Below, piece by piece: positions 40,962 through 50,607 of a stretch of DNA of 64,000 nt (position 1 is its first letter; every line of letters starts with the position of its first letter). The notes below the pieces were generated by a model. It searched no databases. It was not told where the DNA came from and saw only the letters and a list, made by a program, of their open reading frames with translations. A program made the position numbers and the translations under genes. The DNA is from Actinomadura latina NBRC 106108 (lineage in GTDB: Bacteria > Actinomycetota > Actinomycetes > Streptosporangiales > Streptosporangiaceae), in the NCBI RefSeq assembly GCF_001552195.1, contig NZ_BCQS01000023.1, positions 1-64,000 on the forward strand, in the 5' to 3' direction.

Positions 40962-42191
40962 GTGGCAGAGGTCGACCTGACCAGCGTCGGGAAGGTCTAT
41001 CCCGACGGCACGCGGGCCGTGACCGACCTGAACCTCCACATCGAGGACGGAGAGTTCCTCGTCCTCGTCGGCCCCTCGGGCTGCGGCAAGACGACCGCGC
41101 TGCGGATGGTCGCGGGGCTGGAGGACATCTCCGAGGGCGAGGTCACCATCGGCGGCCGCGTCGTCAACCGGGTTCCGGCCCGCGACCGCGACGTCGCGAT
41201 GGTGTTCCAGAGCTACGCCCTCTACCCGCACCTGTCAGTGCGCGACAACATCGGCTTCGGCCTGTCGCTGCGCAAGCTGCCGAAGGCCGAGATCCGGGAG
41301 AAGGTGGACCGCGCCGCGGAGATCCTCGGCCTCACCGACCACCTGTCCCGCAAGCCCCGCAACTTGTCGGGCGGCCAGCGGCAGCGCGTCGCGATGGGCC
41401 GCGCGATCGTCCGGGAGCCGCAGGCGTTCCTGATGGACGAGCCGCTGTCCAACCTCGACGCCAAGCTCCGCGTCCAGATGCGCGCCGAGATCGCCCGCAT
41501 CCAGCGCGACCTCGGCGTCACCACGATCTACGTCACCCACGACCAGACCGAGGCGATGACGCTCGGCGACCGGGTCGCGGTGATGAAGAAGGGCGAACTG
41601 CAGCAGGTCGCGCCGCCGCAGGAGCTCTACGACCGGCCGGCCAACCTGTTCGTCGCCGGATTCATCGGCTCACCGGCCATGAACCTGATCCAGGGCACGC
41701 TTTCCGGGGACGCGGCGAACCCGCGCCTGGAGATCGGCGGCCAGACCCTGGCGCTGCCGGCCGAGGTGCTGACCGAGCGCCCGGCCCTGGCGTCCCGCCT
41801 CGGGGGCGACGTCGTCGTCGGCATCCGCCCCGAGGACATGGAGGACTCCGAGCTCGTGGAGGCGCCCGAGGGGTCCGGGCTGAACTCCACCGCCGACCTC
41901 GTGGAGGCGATGGGCTCGGACGTGCTGGTCCATTTCGCGATCGAGGCGTCCCAGGTGGTCACCGAGGACACCAGGGAACTCGCCCGCGACGCGGGGACCG
42001 ACGTGCTGGGGAGCCTGGAGAGTCCCCGCACGGACCTGGTCGCGCGGTTCAGCCCGCGCACCCGCGTGAAGGTGGGCGACCCGGTGACGATCCGTGTCGA
42101 CACCGGCCGCCTGCACTTCTTCGATATCGAGACCGGCGCGGCGATCTGGGGATCGGACGCCGCCGGTTCGTCCAGGGAGGATGAAGAATGA
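40962..42191 (+). CDS. Sugar ABC importer ATPase (UgpC/MsiK type)
   Basis: A 409-residue CUT1-family ATPase powering carbohydrate import. Walker A GPSGCGKTT is at about 35-43, Q-loop VFQSYALYPH at about 82, signature LSGGQRQRVAMGRA at about 135-148, Walker B FLMDEPLSNLDAK at about 156-168, and H-loop YVTHDQTEAMTL at about 188. A C-terminal TOBE/MalK regulatory region ends RLHFFDIETG. The GTG at 40962 follows GAGGAGAC. The stop overlaps the solute-binding protein start. First gene of a four-gene operon. A second, closely similar ATPase is encoded at 45946-47184. Confidence 0.93.
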   Translation: MAEVDLTSVGKVYPDGTRAVTDLNLHIEDGEFLVLVGPSGCGKTTALRMVAGLEDISEGEVTIGGRVVNRVPARDRDVAMVFQSYALYPHLSVRDNIGFGLSLRKLPKAEIREKVDRAAEILGLTDHLSRKPRNLSGGQRQRVAMGRAIVREPQAFLMDEPLSNLDAKLRVQMRAEIARIQRDLGVTTIYVTHDQTEAMTLGDRVAVMKKGELQQVAPPQELYDRPANLFVAGFIGSPAMNLIQGTLSGDAANPRLEIGGQTLALPAEVLTERPALASRLGGDVVVGIRPEDMEDSELVEAPEGSGLNSTADLVEAMGSDVLVHFAIEASQVVTEDTRELARDAGTDVLGSLESPRTDLVARFSPRTRVKVGDPVTIRVDTGRLHFFDIETGAAIWGSDAAGSSREDEE

Positions 42192-43510
42192 GGGTCAGCA
42201 GGCTGATGGGAGCCGCCGTAGCGGCGGGACTGCTCCTGTCCTCGGCCGCCGCGTGCGGCGGGGACGACGACAGCGGGAGCGACGGCTCGACGCCCGCCGG
42301 CGGGGGAGCGCTGAAGGGCACCACGATCGAGGTCGCGGCCAAGTGGACCGGCCAGGAGGAGACGAACTTCCGCAAGGTCCTGCAGGCGTTCGAGCAGAAG
42401 ACCGGCGCGAAGGTCAACTACGCCTCCACCGGTGAGAACACCGACGCCTACCTCGGCCCGCGCCTCGAGGCCGGGAACCCGCCGGACGTGGCGATCCTGC
42501 CGCAGCCCGGCCTGATGCAGCAGTACGCGCAGAAGGGCTCGCTCAAGCCGCTCGGCGACGACGTCGTCTCGCAGGTCGGCCAGAACTTCTCGCCATACTG
42601 GAAGGAGCTCGGCTCCTCCGGCGGCAAGGCCTACGGCGTGATCGTCAAGGCCGCCTACAAGTCGATCCTGTGGTACCGGCCGGACGCGTTCTCCGAGGCC
42701 GGCGTGCAGCCGCCCGCGGCGTGGGCCGACCTGGTCAAGGCGTCCGGCACGCTGCAGGACGCGGGCACCACCCCGTTCACCCTCGCCGCCGGGCCGCAGG
42801 ACTCCTGGACGCTGACCGACTGGTTCGAGAACGTCTACCTGTCGCAGGCGGGCCCGGAGAACTACGACAAGCTCGCCAAGCACGAGATCAAGTGGACCGA
42901 CCCGACGGTCGGCAAGGCGCTGGAGACCCTCGCCCAGGTCTGGGGCAAGGCCGACTACCTGAACGGCGGCGTCGCCACCGCGACCAAGACCAAGTTCGAC
43001 GAGTCGGTCACCCAGGTCTTCGGCCAGCAGAAGGCCGCCATGGTCTACGGCGGCGACTTCGCCGCCGCGAACATCTCCACCACCAAGGCCAAGGTCGGCA
43101 CCGACGCCAAGGTCTTCGCCTTCCCGAAGGCCGGCGACACCGCCCCGGCGATCCTCGGCGGCGACGTCGCGGTCGCGATGAAGGACGGCAAGGGCGCGCA
43201 GGAGCTGATGAAGTACCTCGCCTCCCCGGAGGCGGGCAAGGTCTGGGCCGGGCTCGGCGGCTACCTGACGCCGAACAAGAACGTCCCGCCGGACGCCTAC
43301 TCCGACCCGATCGCCAAGCAGCTCATCGGCCAGCTGCAGCAGTCCGGTGACGCGGCCCGCTACGACATGTCCGACCTGGCGCCCGCCGCGTTCGGCGCGA
43401 CGCCCGGCAAGGGCGAGTGGGAGGCGCTGCGCCAGTTCGTGCAGCACCCGTCCGACGTGAAGGGCACGCAGGCCAAGCTGGAGGCCGCGGCCGCCAAGGC
43501 CTACAAGTAG
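42188..43510 (+). CDS. Sugar ABC importer substrate-binding lipoprotein
   Basis: A 440-residue family 1 (CUT1) binding protein. Residues 1-23 are a lipoprotein signal peptide with lipobox SAAAC, followed by an acidic/Ser/Gly linker. The mature domain starts at about residue 40 (LKGTTIEVAAKWTGQEETNFRKVLQAFEQKTGAKV) and shows the typical GENTDAYLGPRLEAGNPPDVAILPQPG and WYRPDAFSEAGVQPPAAW blocks. It is tethered outside the membrane and would deliver an oligosaccharide or polyol. It overlaps the ATPase gene by 4 nt. The sugar cannot be named from the sequence. Confidence 0.92.
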   Translation: MRVSRLMGAAVAAGLLLSSAAACGGDDDSGSDGSTPAGGGALKGTTIEVAAKWTGQEETNFRKVLQAFEQKTGAKVNYASTGENTDAYLGPRLEAGNPPDVAILPQPGLMQQYAQKGSLKPLGDDVVSQVGQNFSPYWKELGSSGGKAYGVIVKAAYKSILWYRPDAFSEAGVQPPAAWADLVKASGTLQDAGTTPFTLAAGPQDSWTLTDWFENVYLSQAGPENYDKLAKHEIKWTDPTVGKALETLAQVWGKADYLNGGVATATKTKFDESVTQVFGQQKAAMVYGGDFAAANISTTKAKVGTDAKVFAFPKAGDTAPAILGGDVAVAMKDGKGAQELMKYLASPEAGKVWAGLGGYLTPNKNVPPDAYSDPIAKQLIGQLQQSGDAARYDMSDLAPAAFGATPGKGEWEALRQFVQHPSDVKGTQAKLEAAAAKAYK

Positions 43511-43540
43511 GGCGTACAAGGGCAAGTAGGGGATCCCTGA

Positions 43541-44926
43541 ATGAAGGCTCCGAAGGAGGAGGCGCCGCCGGCCGTCACGGCCGGCGGCGCCGCCGCCCCC
43601 GCCGTGCCGGCCGCGAGTCCCGCCGGCCGCCGGGGGCGCGAGAGACTGACCCCGCCGTCGTGGCTCGCCACGACGTTCCTGCTGCCGGCGCTGCTGCTGC
43701 TCGGCTTCCTGGTGGTCTACCCGATCGTCTACTCGGTGATCCGCAGTTTCTTCGACGCCTCCGGCGACGCGTTCGTCGGCGTCGACAACTACACCGGGGT
43801 CTTCAAGGGACACGACAACCTCGTCGCGGTGCGCAACACCGCCATCTGGATCGTGGTGGCCCCGACCATCGTCACGATCGTCGGCCTGGTGTTCGCCGTC
43901 CTCACCGAGCGGATCCGGTGGGCGACGGTGTTCAAGCTCGTGGTGTTCATGCCGATGGCGATCTCGTTCCTCGCCTCCGGCGTGATCTTCCGGCTGGTGT
44001 ACCAGATGGACCCGGACAAGGGCGTCGCGAACGCGGCGATGGTCGCGATCCACGACACCTTCGCCCAGGACACCACCTATCCGGGCGCCGGCCCGCGCAA
44101 CGGCGGTGACGCGCTCGTCCGCGAGGACGGCGGCGCCGTCGTCACCGTGAACTCCGTCCGGCCCGGGCAGAGCGCGCTGGTCCCGCTGCTGAAGATCAAG
44201 CAGCAGTACCTGCCCCAGGATGCGAAACCCGCGGCGCAGCCGCCGTCCGCGAAGCCCGGCCAGCTGACCGGAGCGGTCTGGTTCGACTTCACCCGGGGCG
44301 GCGGCGGGCAGCAGAACGTCCCGAACGCGGGCGAGTCCGGCCTGCCCGGCATCAAGGTCGAGGCGGTGAAGGACGGCAAGGTCGTCGCCGAGGCCACCAC
44401 CGGGGCCGACGGCACCTTCACGATGAAGAAGGTCCCGGACGGGACGTACACGGTCCGGCTGCCCAAGGACAACTTCACCGCCGCCTACCGCGGCGCGGAG
44501 TGGCTCGGCAGCACGCTGATCACCCCGGCGATCATCGGGTCGTACCTGTGGGTGTGGTCCGGGTTCGCGATGGTGCTGATCGCCGCCGGGCTCGCCGCCA
44601 TCCCGCGCGACGCGCTGGAGGCGGCCCGCGTGGACGGCGCCACCGAGTGGCAGGTGTTCCGGCGGGTGACGATCCCGCTGCTCATGCCCGTCCTCACGGT
44701 GGTGCTGGTGACGCTGGTCATCAACGTCATGAAGGTCTTCGACCTCGTCTTCATCATCGGCGGCGGCGATCCGAACGCCAACGTGCTGGCGCTGCAGATG
44801 TGGACGGAGGCGTTCGGCGGCGGCAACGACCAGGGCGCGGGCAGCGCCATCGCCGTGCTGCTGTTCGTCCTCGTGCTGCCCGCCATGCTGTTCAACATCC
44901 GGCGAATTCGGCAGGAGCGGAAATGA
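43541..44926 (+). CDS. Sugar ABC importer permease (MalF-like) with large extracellular insert
   Basis: A 461-residue permease. Membrane spans lie at about 42-65, 100-122, 130-153, 325-350, 375-400 and 430-450; the EAA loop is PRDALEAARVDGATEWQVFRRVTIP (about 355-379). Between span 3 and span 4 (residues about 160-322) is an insert of roughly 160 residues. Its last part, GLPGIKVEAVKDGKVV ... TTGADGTFTMKKVPDGTYTVRLP (267-308), has the pattern of CNA-B/carboxypeptidase-regulatory-like beta-sandwich domains. MalF also has a periplasmic P2 loop, but this sequence is of a different type. The stop overlaps the second permease by 4 nt. Confidence 0.9.
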   Translation: MKAPKEEAPPAVTAGGAAAPAVPAASPAGRRGRERLTPPSWLATTFLLPALLLLGFLVVYPIVYSVIRSFFDASGDAFVGVDNYTGVFKGHDNLVAVRNTAIWIVVAPTIVTIVGLVFAVLTERIRWATVFKLVVFMPMAISFLASGVIFRLVYQMDPDKGVANAAMVAIHDTFAQDTTYPGAGPRNGGDALVREDGGAVVTVNSVRPGQSALVPLLKIKQQYLPQDAKPAAQPPSAKPGQLTGAVWFDFTRGGGGQQNVPNAGESGLPGIKVEAVKDGKVVAEATTGADGTFTMKKVPDGTYTVRLPKDNFTAAYRGAEWLGSTLITPAIIGSYLWVWSGFAMVLIAAGLAAIPRDALEAARVDGATEWQVFRRVTIPLLMPVLTVVLVTLVINVMKVFDLVFIIGGGDPNANVLALQMWTEAFGGGNDQGAGSAIAVLLFVLVLPAMLFNIRRIRQERK

Positions 44927-45861
44927 GCACCGCGGAGAAGGCCGCCGAGGCACCGGCTCCGGAGGACGGCGGCAACGGCGCCGCGGGCGCGCCGCGGCGC
45001 GGCGTCGCGGCCCGGATCGTCGGGCGGATGGGCGGCGGCGCCGCGCAGGCGCTGCTGGTGCTGATCGCGCTGTTCTGGCTCGTCCCGACGCTGGGCTTGC
45101 TGGTGGCGTCGCTGCGCTCCAACGAGGACAACAACGCCGACGGCTGGTGGAACGTGTTCGCCAAGCCGGCGCAGCTGACGATGGAGTCCTACAGCTCCCT
45201 GCTGGGCAAGGGCGACTTCGTCGATTCGTTCTGGAACACCGTGCTGATCACCGTCCCCGCCACCGTGCTGGTCGTGGTGATCGCCTCGATGGCCGCGTAC
45301 GCGTTCGCGTGGATGGAGTTCCCCGGGCGGGACTGGCTGTTCCTGCTCGTGGTGGCGCTGCTGGTGGTGCCCGTCCAGGTCGCGCTGATCCCGGTCGCCA
45401 AGCTGTACGGCAAGATCGAGTTCGGCGGGTTCCAGATGTTCGGGTCGGTCACCGGCGTGGTGCTGTTCCACGTCGCGTTCGGCCTGCCGTTCGCCATCTT
45501 CCTGCTCCGCAACTTCTTCGCGGCGATCCCCCGGGACCTGCTGGAGGCGGCGCGGATGGACGGCGGCTCGGAGTGGACGATCTTCCGCCGGGTGATCTTC
45601 CCGCTGGGCGGCCCGGCGATCGCCTCGCTCGGCATCTTCCAGTTCCTGTGGGTGTGGAACGACCTGCTGGTCGCGCTGGTGTTCGCCGACACCGAGTCGC
45701 AGCCGATGACCAAGTGGCTGCAGTCCCAGATGCGGCAGTTCACCGGCAACATCGACATCCTCGCGCCGGGCGCGTTCCTGTCGCTGATCGTCCCGCTGGC
45801 CGTGTTCTTCGCCTTCCAGCGCTACTTCGTCCAGGGCGTCCTGGCGGGCTCGGTGAAGTAG
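44923..45861 (+). CDS. Sugar ABC importer permease (MalG-like)
   Basis: A 312-residue CUT1 permease with six spans (first at about 42-65, ALLVLIALFWLVPTLGLLVASL). Its EAA loop is PRDLLEAARMDGGSEWTIFRRVIFP (about 205-229), and it has the usual C-terminal FQRYFVQGVLAGSVK ending. It partners the MalF-like subunit and the ATPase. The N-terminal 25 residues are a Glu/Ala/Gly-rich cytosolic extension. It is the last gene of the operon and is followed 29 nt later by a very long hairpin. Confidence 0.93.
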   Translation: MSTAEKAAEAPAPEDGGNGAAGAPRRGVAARIVGRMGGGAAQALLVLIALFWLVPTLGLLVASLRSNEDNNADGWWNVFAKPAQLTMESYSSLLGKGDFVDSFWNTVLITVPATVLVVVIASMAAYAFAWMEFPGRDWLFLLVVALLVVPVQVALIPVAKLYGKIEFGGFQMFGSVTGVVLFHVAFGLPFAIFLLRNFFAAIPRDLLEAARMDGGSEWTIFRRVIFPLGGPAIASLGIFQFLWVWNDLLVALVFADTESQPMTKWLQSQMRQFTGNIDILAPGAFLSLIVPLAVFFAFQRYFVQGVLAGSVK

Positions 45862-45890
45862 CCGCCGCAGGGACCCTTCTGTGAAGGCGA

Positions 45891-45926
45891 CGATGCCCCC
45901 CGGCCCGCGCGGGCCGGGGGGCATCG
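45891..45926. terminator. 36-nt perfect palindrome, bidirectional terminator
   Basis: Two 18-bp arms meet with no unpaired centre, between the sugar permease gene (rightward) and the second ATPase gene (leftward). Both transcripts could end here. As RNA it would form a long stem with a small forced loop. Confidence 0.7.
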
Positions 45927-45945
45927 CCGTGCTCGGCGCCGGGTG

Positions 45946-47184
<1,239 letters not shown>

Positions 47185-47195
47185 CCGAACCCCTT

Positions 47196-47209
47196 TGGAA
47201 ACGTTTCCA
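47196..47209. promoter_or_regulatory. LacI-type operator 1
   Basis: TGGAAACGTTTCCA is a 14-bp perfect palindrome with the central CG typical of LacI/GalR sites, 11 nt upstream of the second ATPase start. Confidence 0.75.
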
Positions 47210-47258
47210 TTACCCCCTGCCGAGCAGGGGCTTTGCATCACTGTGTGGAGTAAACATC

Positions 47259-47274
47259 ATGGAATCGTTTCCAT
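47259..47274. promoter_or_regulatory. LacI-type operator 2
   Basis: ATGGAATCGTTTCCAT has perfect 6-bp arms around TCGT and matches operator 1 in its core (GGAA-CG-TTTCC), about 55 nt before the LacI gene. Confidence 0.65.
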
Positions 47275-47286
47275 GGGAGCGCTCCG
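47274..47286. promoter_or_regulatory. CebR-box-like operator 3
   Basis: TGGGAGCGCTCCG contains a 10-bp perfect palindrome (GGAGCGCTCC) and matches 12 of 14 positions of the published streptomycete CebR box (TGGGAGCGCTCCCA). It abuts operator 2. Confidence 0.55.
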
Positions 47287-47328
47287 CCGGATAAGATCAT
47301 CGAAAACGGGCGAAACGGGAGGTCGCGG

Positions 47329-48348
47329 GTGGCGCAGCGGCGGTCGGCGACGATCAAGGACGTGGCCGCGGCGGCGGGCGTCGGCATCGCCACCGTGTCC
47401 CGGGTGTTCTCCGGGGGCTCGGTCAGCGCGGCCACCCGCGAGCGCGTGCTGGCCGTCGCGCGCGAGCTCGACTACCGCCCGAGCGCCCTCGGCCGCGGCC
47501 TCAAGCTGCGCCGCAGCGGCGGCATCGGGCTGATCGTCCCCGACGTCACCGACCCGTTCCGCGCCGAGCTGGTCGCGGGCGTGCTCTCCTGCGCCCGCAG
47601 CCTCGGCGAGCACGTCATCGTCGACGCCGCGCACGGCGACCCCGCCCGCGAGGCCGAGATCGTCGAGCGGCTCCTCGAGCAGCGGGTGGACGGCATCATC
47701 GCCGTGCCCGCCGGCACGGAGGCCGACTGGCGGGCCGCCGCCCGGGTCTGCTCCAGCGTCGTGTTCGCCGACCGGATGCTGCCCGGCATGCCGGACGTCC
47801 CGGCCGTGCTCGCCGACGACACCGGCGGCGTCCGGTCCCTCACCGAGTACCTCGCCGGGCTCGGGCACCGCCGCATCGGCTTCCTCGGCGGCGTCCCCGG
47901 CACCCCCGCCGGGGTGCGCGAGCGCGCGTTCCGCGACTCCCTCGCCCAGCTCGGCGTCCCCGTGGAGGAGGACCTCGTCGTCGCCGCCCGTCCGGCCCGC
48001 GACGCGGCCTACGCCGCCGCCGCGGGGCTCCTGCAGCGCCGCGCCGACGTCACCGCGATCCTGGCCGCCGGCCACCTGCTCGGCGAGGCGGCCGTGCTGG
48101 TCGCCCGCGAGCTGGACCTGCGCGTCCCCGCCGACGTGTCGATCGCGATGGTGGACGACGTGCCGTGGGCGGAGCTGTGCGACCCGCCGCTGACCGCCGT
48201 CGCCCGCTCCGGGCACGACATCGGGTACCGCGCCTGCGAGCTGCTGCTGCGCGAGCCCGCCCGGCGGGGGAGGGGCGGCCCGGTGCTGCTGCCGACCGAG
48301 CTGGTCGTGCGCGGCAGCTGCGGCCCGCTGCGCCCCTCCCGCCGCTGA
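47329..48348 (+). CDS. LacI family transcriptional regulator
   Basis: A 339-residue regulator: the LacI helix-turn-helix and hinge are at about 7-60 (TIKDVAAAAGVGIATVSRVFSGGSVSAATRERVLAVARELDYRPSALGR), followed by a periplasmic-binding-protein-like sugar domain (GLIVPDVTDPFRAELVAGV). The GTG at 47329 follows GGGAGG. It diverges from the second sugar ATPase gene with three LacI-like palindromes between them, so it likely controls both itself and that ATPase. The adjacent four-gene importer may belong to the same regulon. Its inducer is unknown. Confidence 0.92.
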   Translation: MAQRRSATIKDVAAAAGVGIATVSRVFSGGSVSAATRERVLAVARELDYRPSALGRGLKLRRSGGIGLIVPDVTDPFRAELVAGVLSCARSLGEHVIVDAAHGDPAREAEIVERLLEQRVDGIIAVPAGTEADWRAAARVCSSVVFADRMLPGMPDVPAVLADDTGGVRSLTEYLAGLGHRRIGFLGGVPGTPAGVRERAFRDSLAQLGVPVEEDLVVAARPARDAAYAAAAGLLQRRADVTAILAAGHLLGEAAVLVARELDLRVPADVSIAMVDDVPWAELCDPPLTAVARSGHDIGYRACELLLREPARRGRGGPVLLPTELVVRGSCGPLRPSRR

Positions 48349-48419
48349 TCCGGACGGCCGAAATCCGCCGATGGCGCCCGATCCGTGATCTATGGGCGCA
48401 CGCACCGCCCCCGGCACGC

Positions 48420-48431
48420 TAGATTTCCCGC
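48420..48431 (+). promoter_or_regulatory. Leaderless -10 box of the Lrp gene
   Basis: TAGATT (48420-48425) lies 6 nt before the GTG start of the Lrp/AsnC gene, without a ribosome-binding site. Confidence 0.45.
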
Positions 48432-48872
48432 GTGGAGGAGATCGATCGTCAGATCCTTGCGCTGCTCGCCGCCGACGGGCGCATGAGTTTCACCGACCTG
48501 GCCAAGGAGACGGGGCTGTCGGTGTCGGCCGTGCACCAGCGCGTCCGGCGGCTGCAGAAGCGCGGGGTGATCAAGGGGTTCGCCGCCCAGCTCGACAGCC
48601 GGGAGATCGGGCTGCCGCTGACCGCGTTCGTGTCGATCAAGCCGATCGATCCGGCCGCGCCCGACGACGCCCCCGACCGGCTGGCGCACCTCCAGGCGAT
48701 CGAGGCGTGCCACTCGGTCGCCGGCGACGAGAGCTACATCCTGAAGGTGCGGGTCGCGTCCCCGAACGAGCTGGAGGAGCTGCTCCAGCAGATCCGCGCC
48801 GCCGCGAACGTCGCGACCCGGACCACCGTCGTCCTCAGCACCCCCTGGGAGTCGCGCCGCCCGCCGCTCTAG
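48432..48872 (+). CDS. Lrp/AsnC family transcriptional regulator
   Basis: A 146-residue feast/famine regulator. The N-terminal helix-turn-helix IDRQILALLAADGRMSFTDLAKETGLSVSAVHQRVRRLQKRGVIKGF spans about 4-49, and a RAM (ACT-like) ligand domain follows at about 65-140 (ACHSVAGDESYILKVRV). Such proteins usually sense amino acids. The lysine genes in the last 10 kb could be a target, but there is no direct evidence. Its stop overlaps that of the convergent LLM oxidoreductase gene by 4 nt (CTAG). Confidence 0.9.
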   Translation: MEEIDRQILALLAADGRMSFTDLAKETGLSVSAVHQRVRRLQKRGVIKGFAAQLDSREIGLPLTAFVSIKPIDPAAPDDAPDRLAHLQAIEACHSVAGDESYILKVRVASPNELEELLQQIRAAANVATRTTVVLSTPWESRRPPL

Positions 48873-49771
48873 CGCGGGGCGAACGCGTCCAGGGCCTCCA
48901 GCGCGCGGTCCAGGGACGCGCCCGGGCCGGCGTCCGGACCGGTGATCTCCGGGTCGAAGTTCAGGTCGATGAACGCCTCGGTGACGCCCTGCCCGGCGAG
49001 CGCCTCCAGGTCGCCGCGGACCTCCTCGAACGAGCCGGTGAGCGGGCGCCGGTCCGCCCGCCCGCCGGGGCGGACGCGGACCGCGCCCCGGCACACGAAC
49101 CGCAGCGCGGACGCGTCCCGCCCGGCCCGCTCGGCGGCGTCCCGGACGACGCCGATCGAGCGGCCGATCACGGTGGGGTCAGCGCGGCTTGAGCTGACCC
49201 AGCCGTCCGCGAGCCGCCCGGCGCGCCGCAGCGCCGGCTCGGACGCGCCGCCCAGCAGGACCGGCAGCGGAGCCTGCACCGGCGGCGGCTCCATCACCAC
49301 CGGCGGGAAGTCGTAGAACTCCCCGTGGAACTCGGTCGCGCCACCGCTCCACAGGCCGCGCAGCACGGCGAGGAACTCCTCCGCGCGCGCCCCGCGCCGC
49401 TCCATCGGCGCCCCGGCGGCGGCGAACTCCTCGCGCATCCAGCCGAGCCCGAGCCCGAGATCGAGCCGCCCGCCGCTGACGCGGTCCAGCGTGGCGGCCT
49501 GCTTGGCGAGGATCGCCGGCGCCACGAACGGCAGGTTGACGATCGCGACGCCGAGCCGCACCCGGCGGGTCCGCCCGGCGAGGTAGGCGAGCGTGATGAG
49601 CGGGTCGGGGACGCCCCGGTAGGTCCGGTCGTCCGAGCCGGCGGGGTTGAGGACGCGCTGCAGCGTCCACACGGAGTGGTAGCCCAGCTCCTCGGCCCGC
49701 CGCGCGACCCGTACCTGGTTGTCCGGGGTGGCCCAGGCCCCTGCCCCCGGAACGGCGAACCCGATCAGCAC
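48869..49771 (-). CDS. LLM class F420-dependent oxidoreductase
   Basis: A roughly 300-residue luciferase-like TIM-barrel protein. It starts LIGFAVPGAGAWATPDNQVRVARRAEELGYHSVWTLQR; the VRLGVAIVNLPFVAPAILAKQAATLDRVSGGRLDLGLGLGWMREEF block (about 90-135) is typical of F420-dependent members. These enzymes transfer hydride with F420 (or FMN); the substrate is unknown. The GTG at 49771 is chosen because GGGAGGG lies about 8 nt upstream; a GTG two codons earlier is nearly on the ribosome-binding site. Confidence 0.85.
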   Translation of the reverse strand: MLIGFAVPGAGAWATPDNQVRVARRAEELGYHSVWTLQRVLNPAGSDDRTYRGVPDPLITLAYLAGRTRRVRLGVAIVNLPFVAPAILAKQAATLDRVSGGRLDLGLGLGWMREEFAAAGAPMERRGARAEEFLAVLRGLWSGGATEFHGEFYDFPPVVMEPPPVQAPLPVLLGGASEPALRRAGRLADGWVSSSRADPTVIGRSIGVVRDAAERAGRDASALRFVCRGAVRVRPGGRADRRPLTGSFEEVRGDLEALAGQGVTEAFIDLNFDPEITGPDAGPGASLDRALEALDAFAPR

Positions 49772-49802
49772 GGCCACTCCCTCCCACCCGGACCTTACTT
49801 TG

Positions 49803-49970
49803 TCAAGGACCGGTCCCGTGTGCATGTATTCCCTGTGTGCATGTATTCACGCAATCCCAGAGCGCCCGCTGGAGCGCCCCGGCGAGGACCGGGTTGCCCT
49901 CGACGGCGCTGAGCCGCACCTCGGGGCGCGGGATGGTCAGGCTGTGCAGGTGCTGCCGGGGTGCCGCGGG
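49803..49970 (-). pseudogene. Possible C-terminal gene remnant next to the FHA gene
   Basis: On the minus strand, directly after the DUF1707-FHA stop and in the same frame, 56 codons remain open. They encode a natural-looking stretch, HLHSLTIPRPEVRLSAVEG followed by NPVLAGALQRALWDC. The pattern (V-L-x-G-A-L-x-x-A-L) resembles the end of ROK-family regulators. There is no start codon or ribosome-binding site. It may be the tail of a decayed gene, or chance readthrough sequence. Confidence 0.35.
49818..49848. repeat. Two direct copies of a 14-nt AT-rich motif
   Basis: GTGTGCATGTATTC occurs at 49818-49831 and 49835-49848 (17-bp period) in the gap between the LLM gene and the FHA gene. The spacing of about one and a half helix turns would suit two bound protein subunits. 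It lies 47-77 nt upstream of the LLM start on the minus strand. Confidence 0.6.
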
Positions 49971-50510
49971 TCAGGGCGCGGCGGCGACGAAGCAGGAGTT
50001 GCCGAAGCCGACCTCGTCGCCGGGCCGCAGCCGGACCGGGCCGGTCAGCCGCCACCCGTTCACCCGGGTCCCGTTCATCGACCCGAGGTCGGAGATCATC
50101 CAGCCGTCGCCGGCCAGGTAGATCTCGGCGTGGAACCGGGAGACGGTGAGGTCGGGGAGGATGAACTGGCACGCCGGGGCGCGGCCGACGACGATCCGCT
50201 TCAGGTCGGCCGGCGGCAGCATGAACCGGGGCAGCCGCGGCGCCCGCCAGGCCGCCTCGATCCGCGCGGTCGCCTGCGACACCGACGAGACGAGCCCGGT
50301 CAGCCGGCCGATCACGCGGTTCTGCGGCGGCAGGTCGTGCACGATGCCGGCCAGCTCCGCCCGGCTGCGCGCCCGCAGCACCTGGTCCACACGGCGCTCG
50401 AACGTGTCGTTCGACATCCGGCCCTCGGCCACGCGGTCGCTGAGGACGCGCAGTGCCCGGTCCCGCTCCGTGTCGGACGCTCTCACCGGGAAGGGGGGCT
50501 GACCGTCCAT
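49971..50510 (-). CDS. DUF1707 and FHA domain protein
   Basis: A 179-residue fusion. The N-terminal DUF1707 module spans about 8-60 (VRASDTERDRALRVLSDRVAEGRMSNDTFERRVDQVLRARSRAEL). A linker follows, then a forkhead-associated domain (about 105-175) with the phosphothreonine-binding signature: VGRAPAC, SRFHAEIYL and DLGSMNGTRVNG. FHA domains bind phosphothreonine peptides made by Ser/Thr kinases, so this cytosolic protein probably relays a kinase signal; the kinase partner is not in the window. Sequence upstream contains no clear leaderless box. Confidence 0.88.
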   Translation of the reverse strand: MDGQPPFPVRASDTERDRALRVLSDRVAEGRMSNDTFERRVDQVLRARSRAELAGIVHDLPPQNRVIGRLTGLVSSVSQATARIEAAWRAPRLPRFMLPPADLKRIVVGRAPACQFILPDLTVSRFHAEIYLAGDGWMISDLGSMNGTRVNGWRLTGPVRLRPGDEVGFGNSCFVAAAP

Positions 50511-50607
50511 GGCTGTGAGTATCCAGTCCCCATCGTCGGCTGTCCAGAAATGGTCTTCGCCGAGAGGCGGGTGACAGCTCTCACCCGCCCCCCACCATTT
50601 CGATGGG

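Noticed and set aside
40795..40980. 61-codon frame upstream of the sugar ABC operon
   Set aside because: It overlaps the ribosome-binding site and start of the ATPase gene, has a Cys/Arg-rich composition and no initiation signal.
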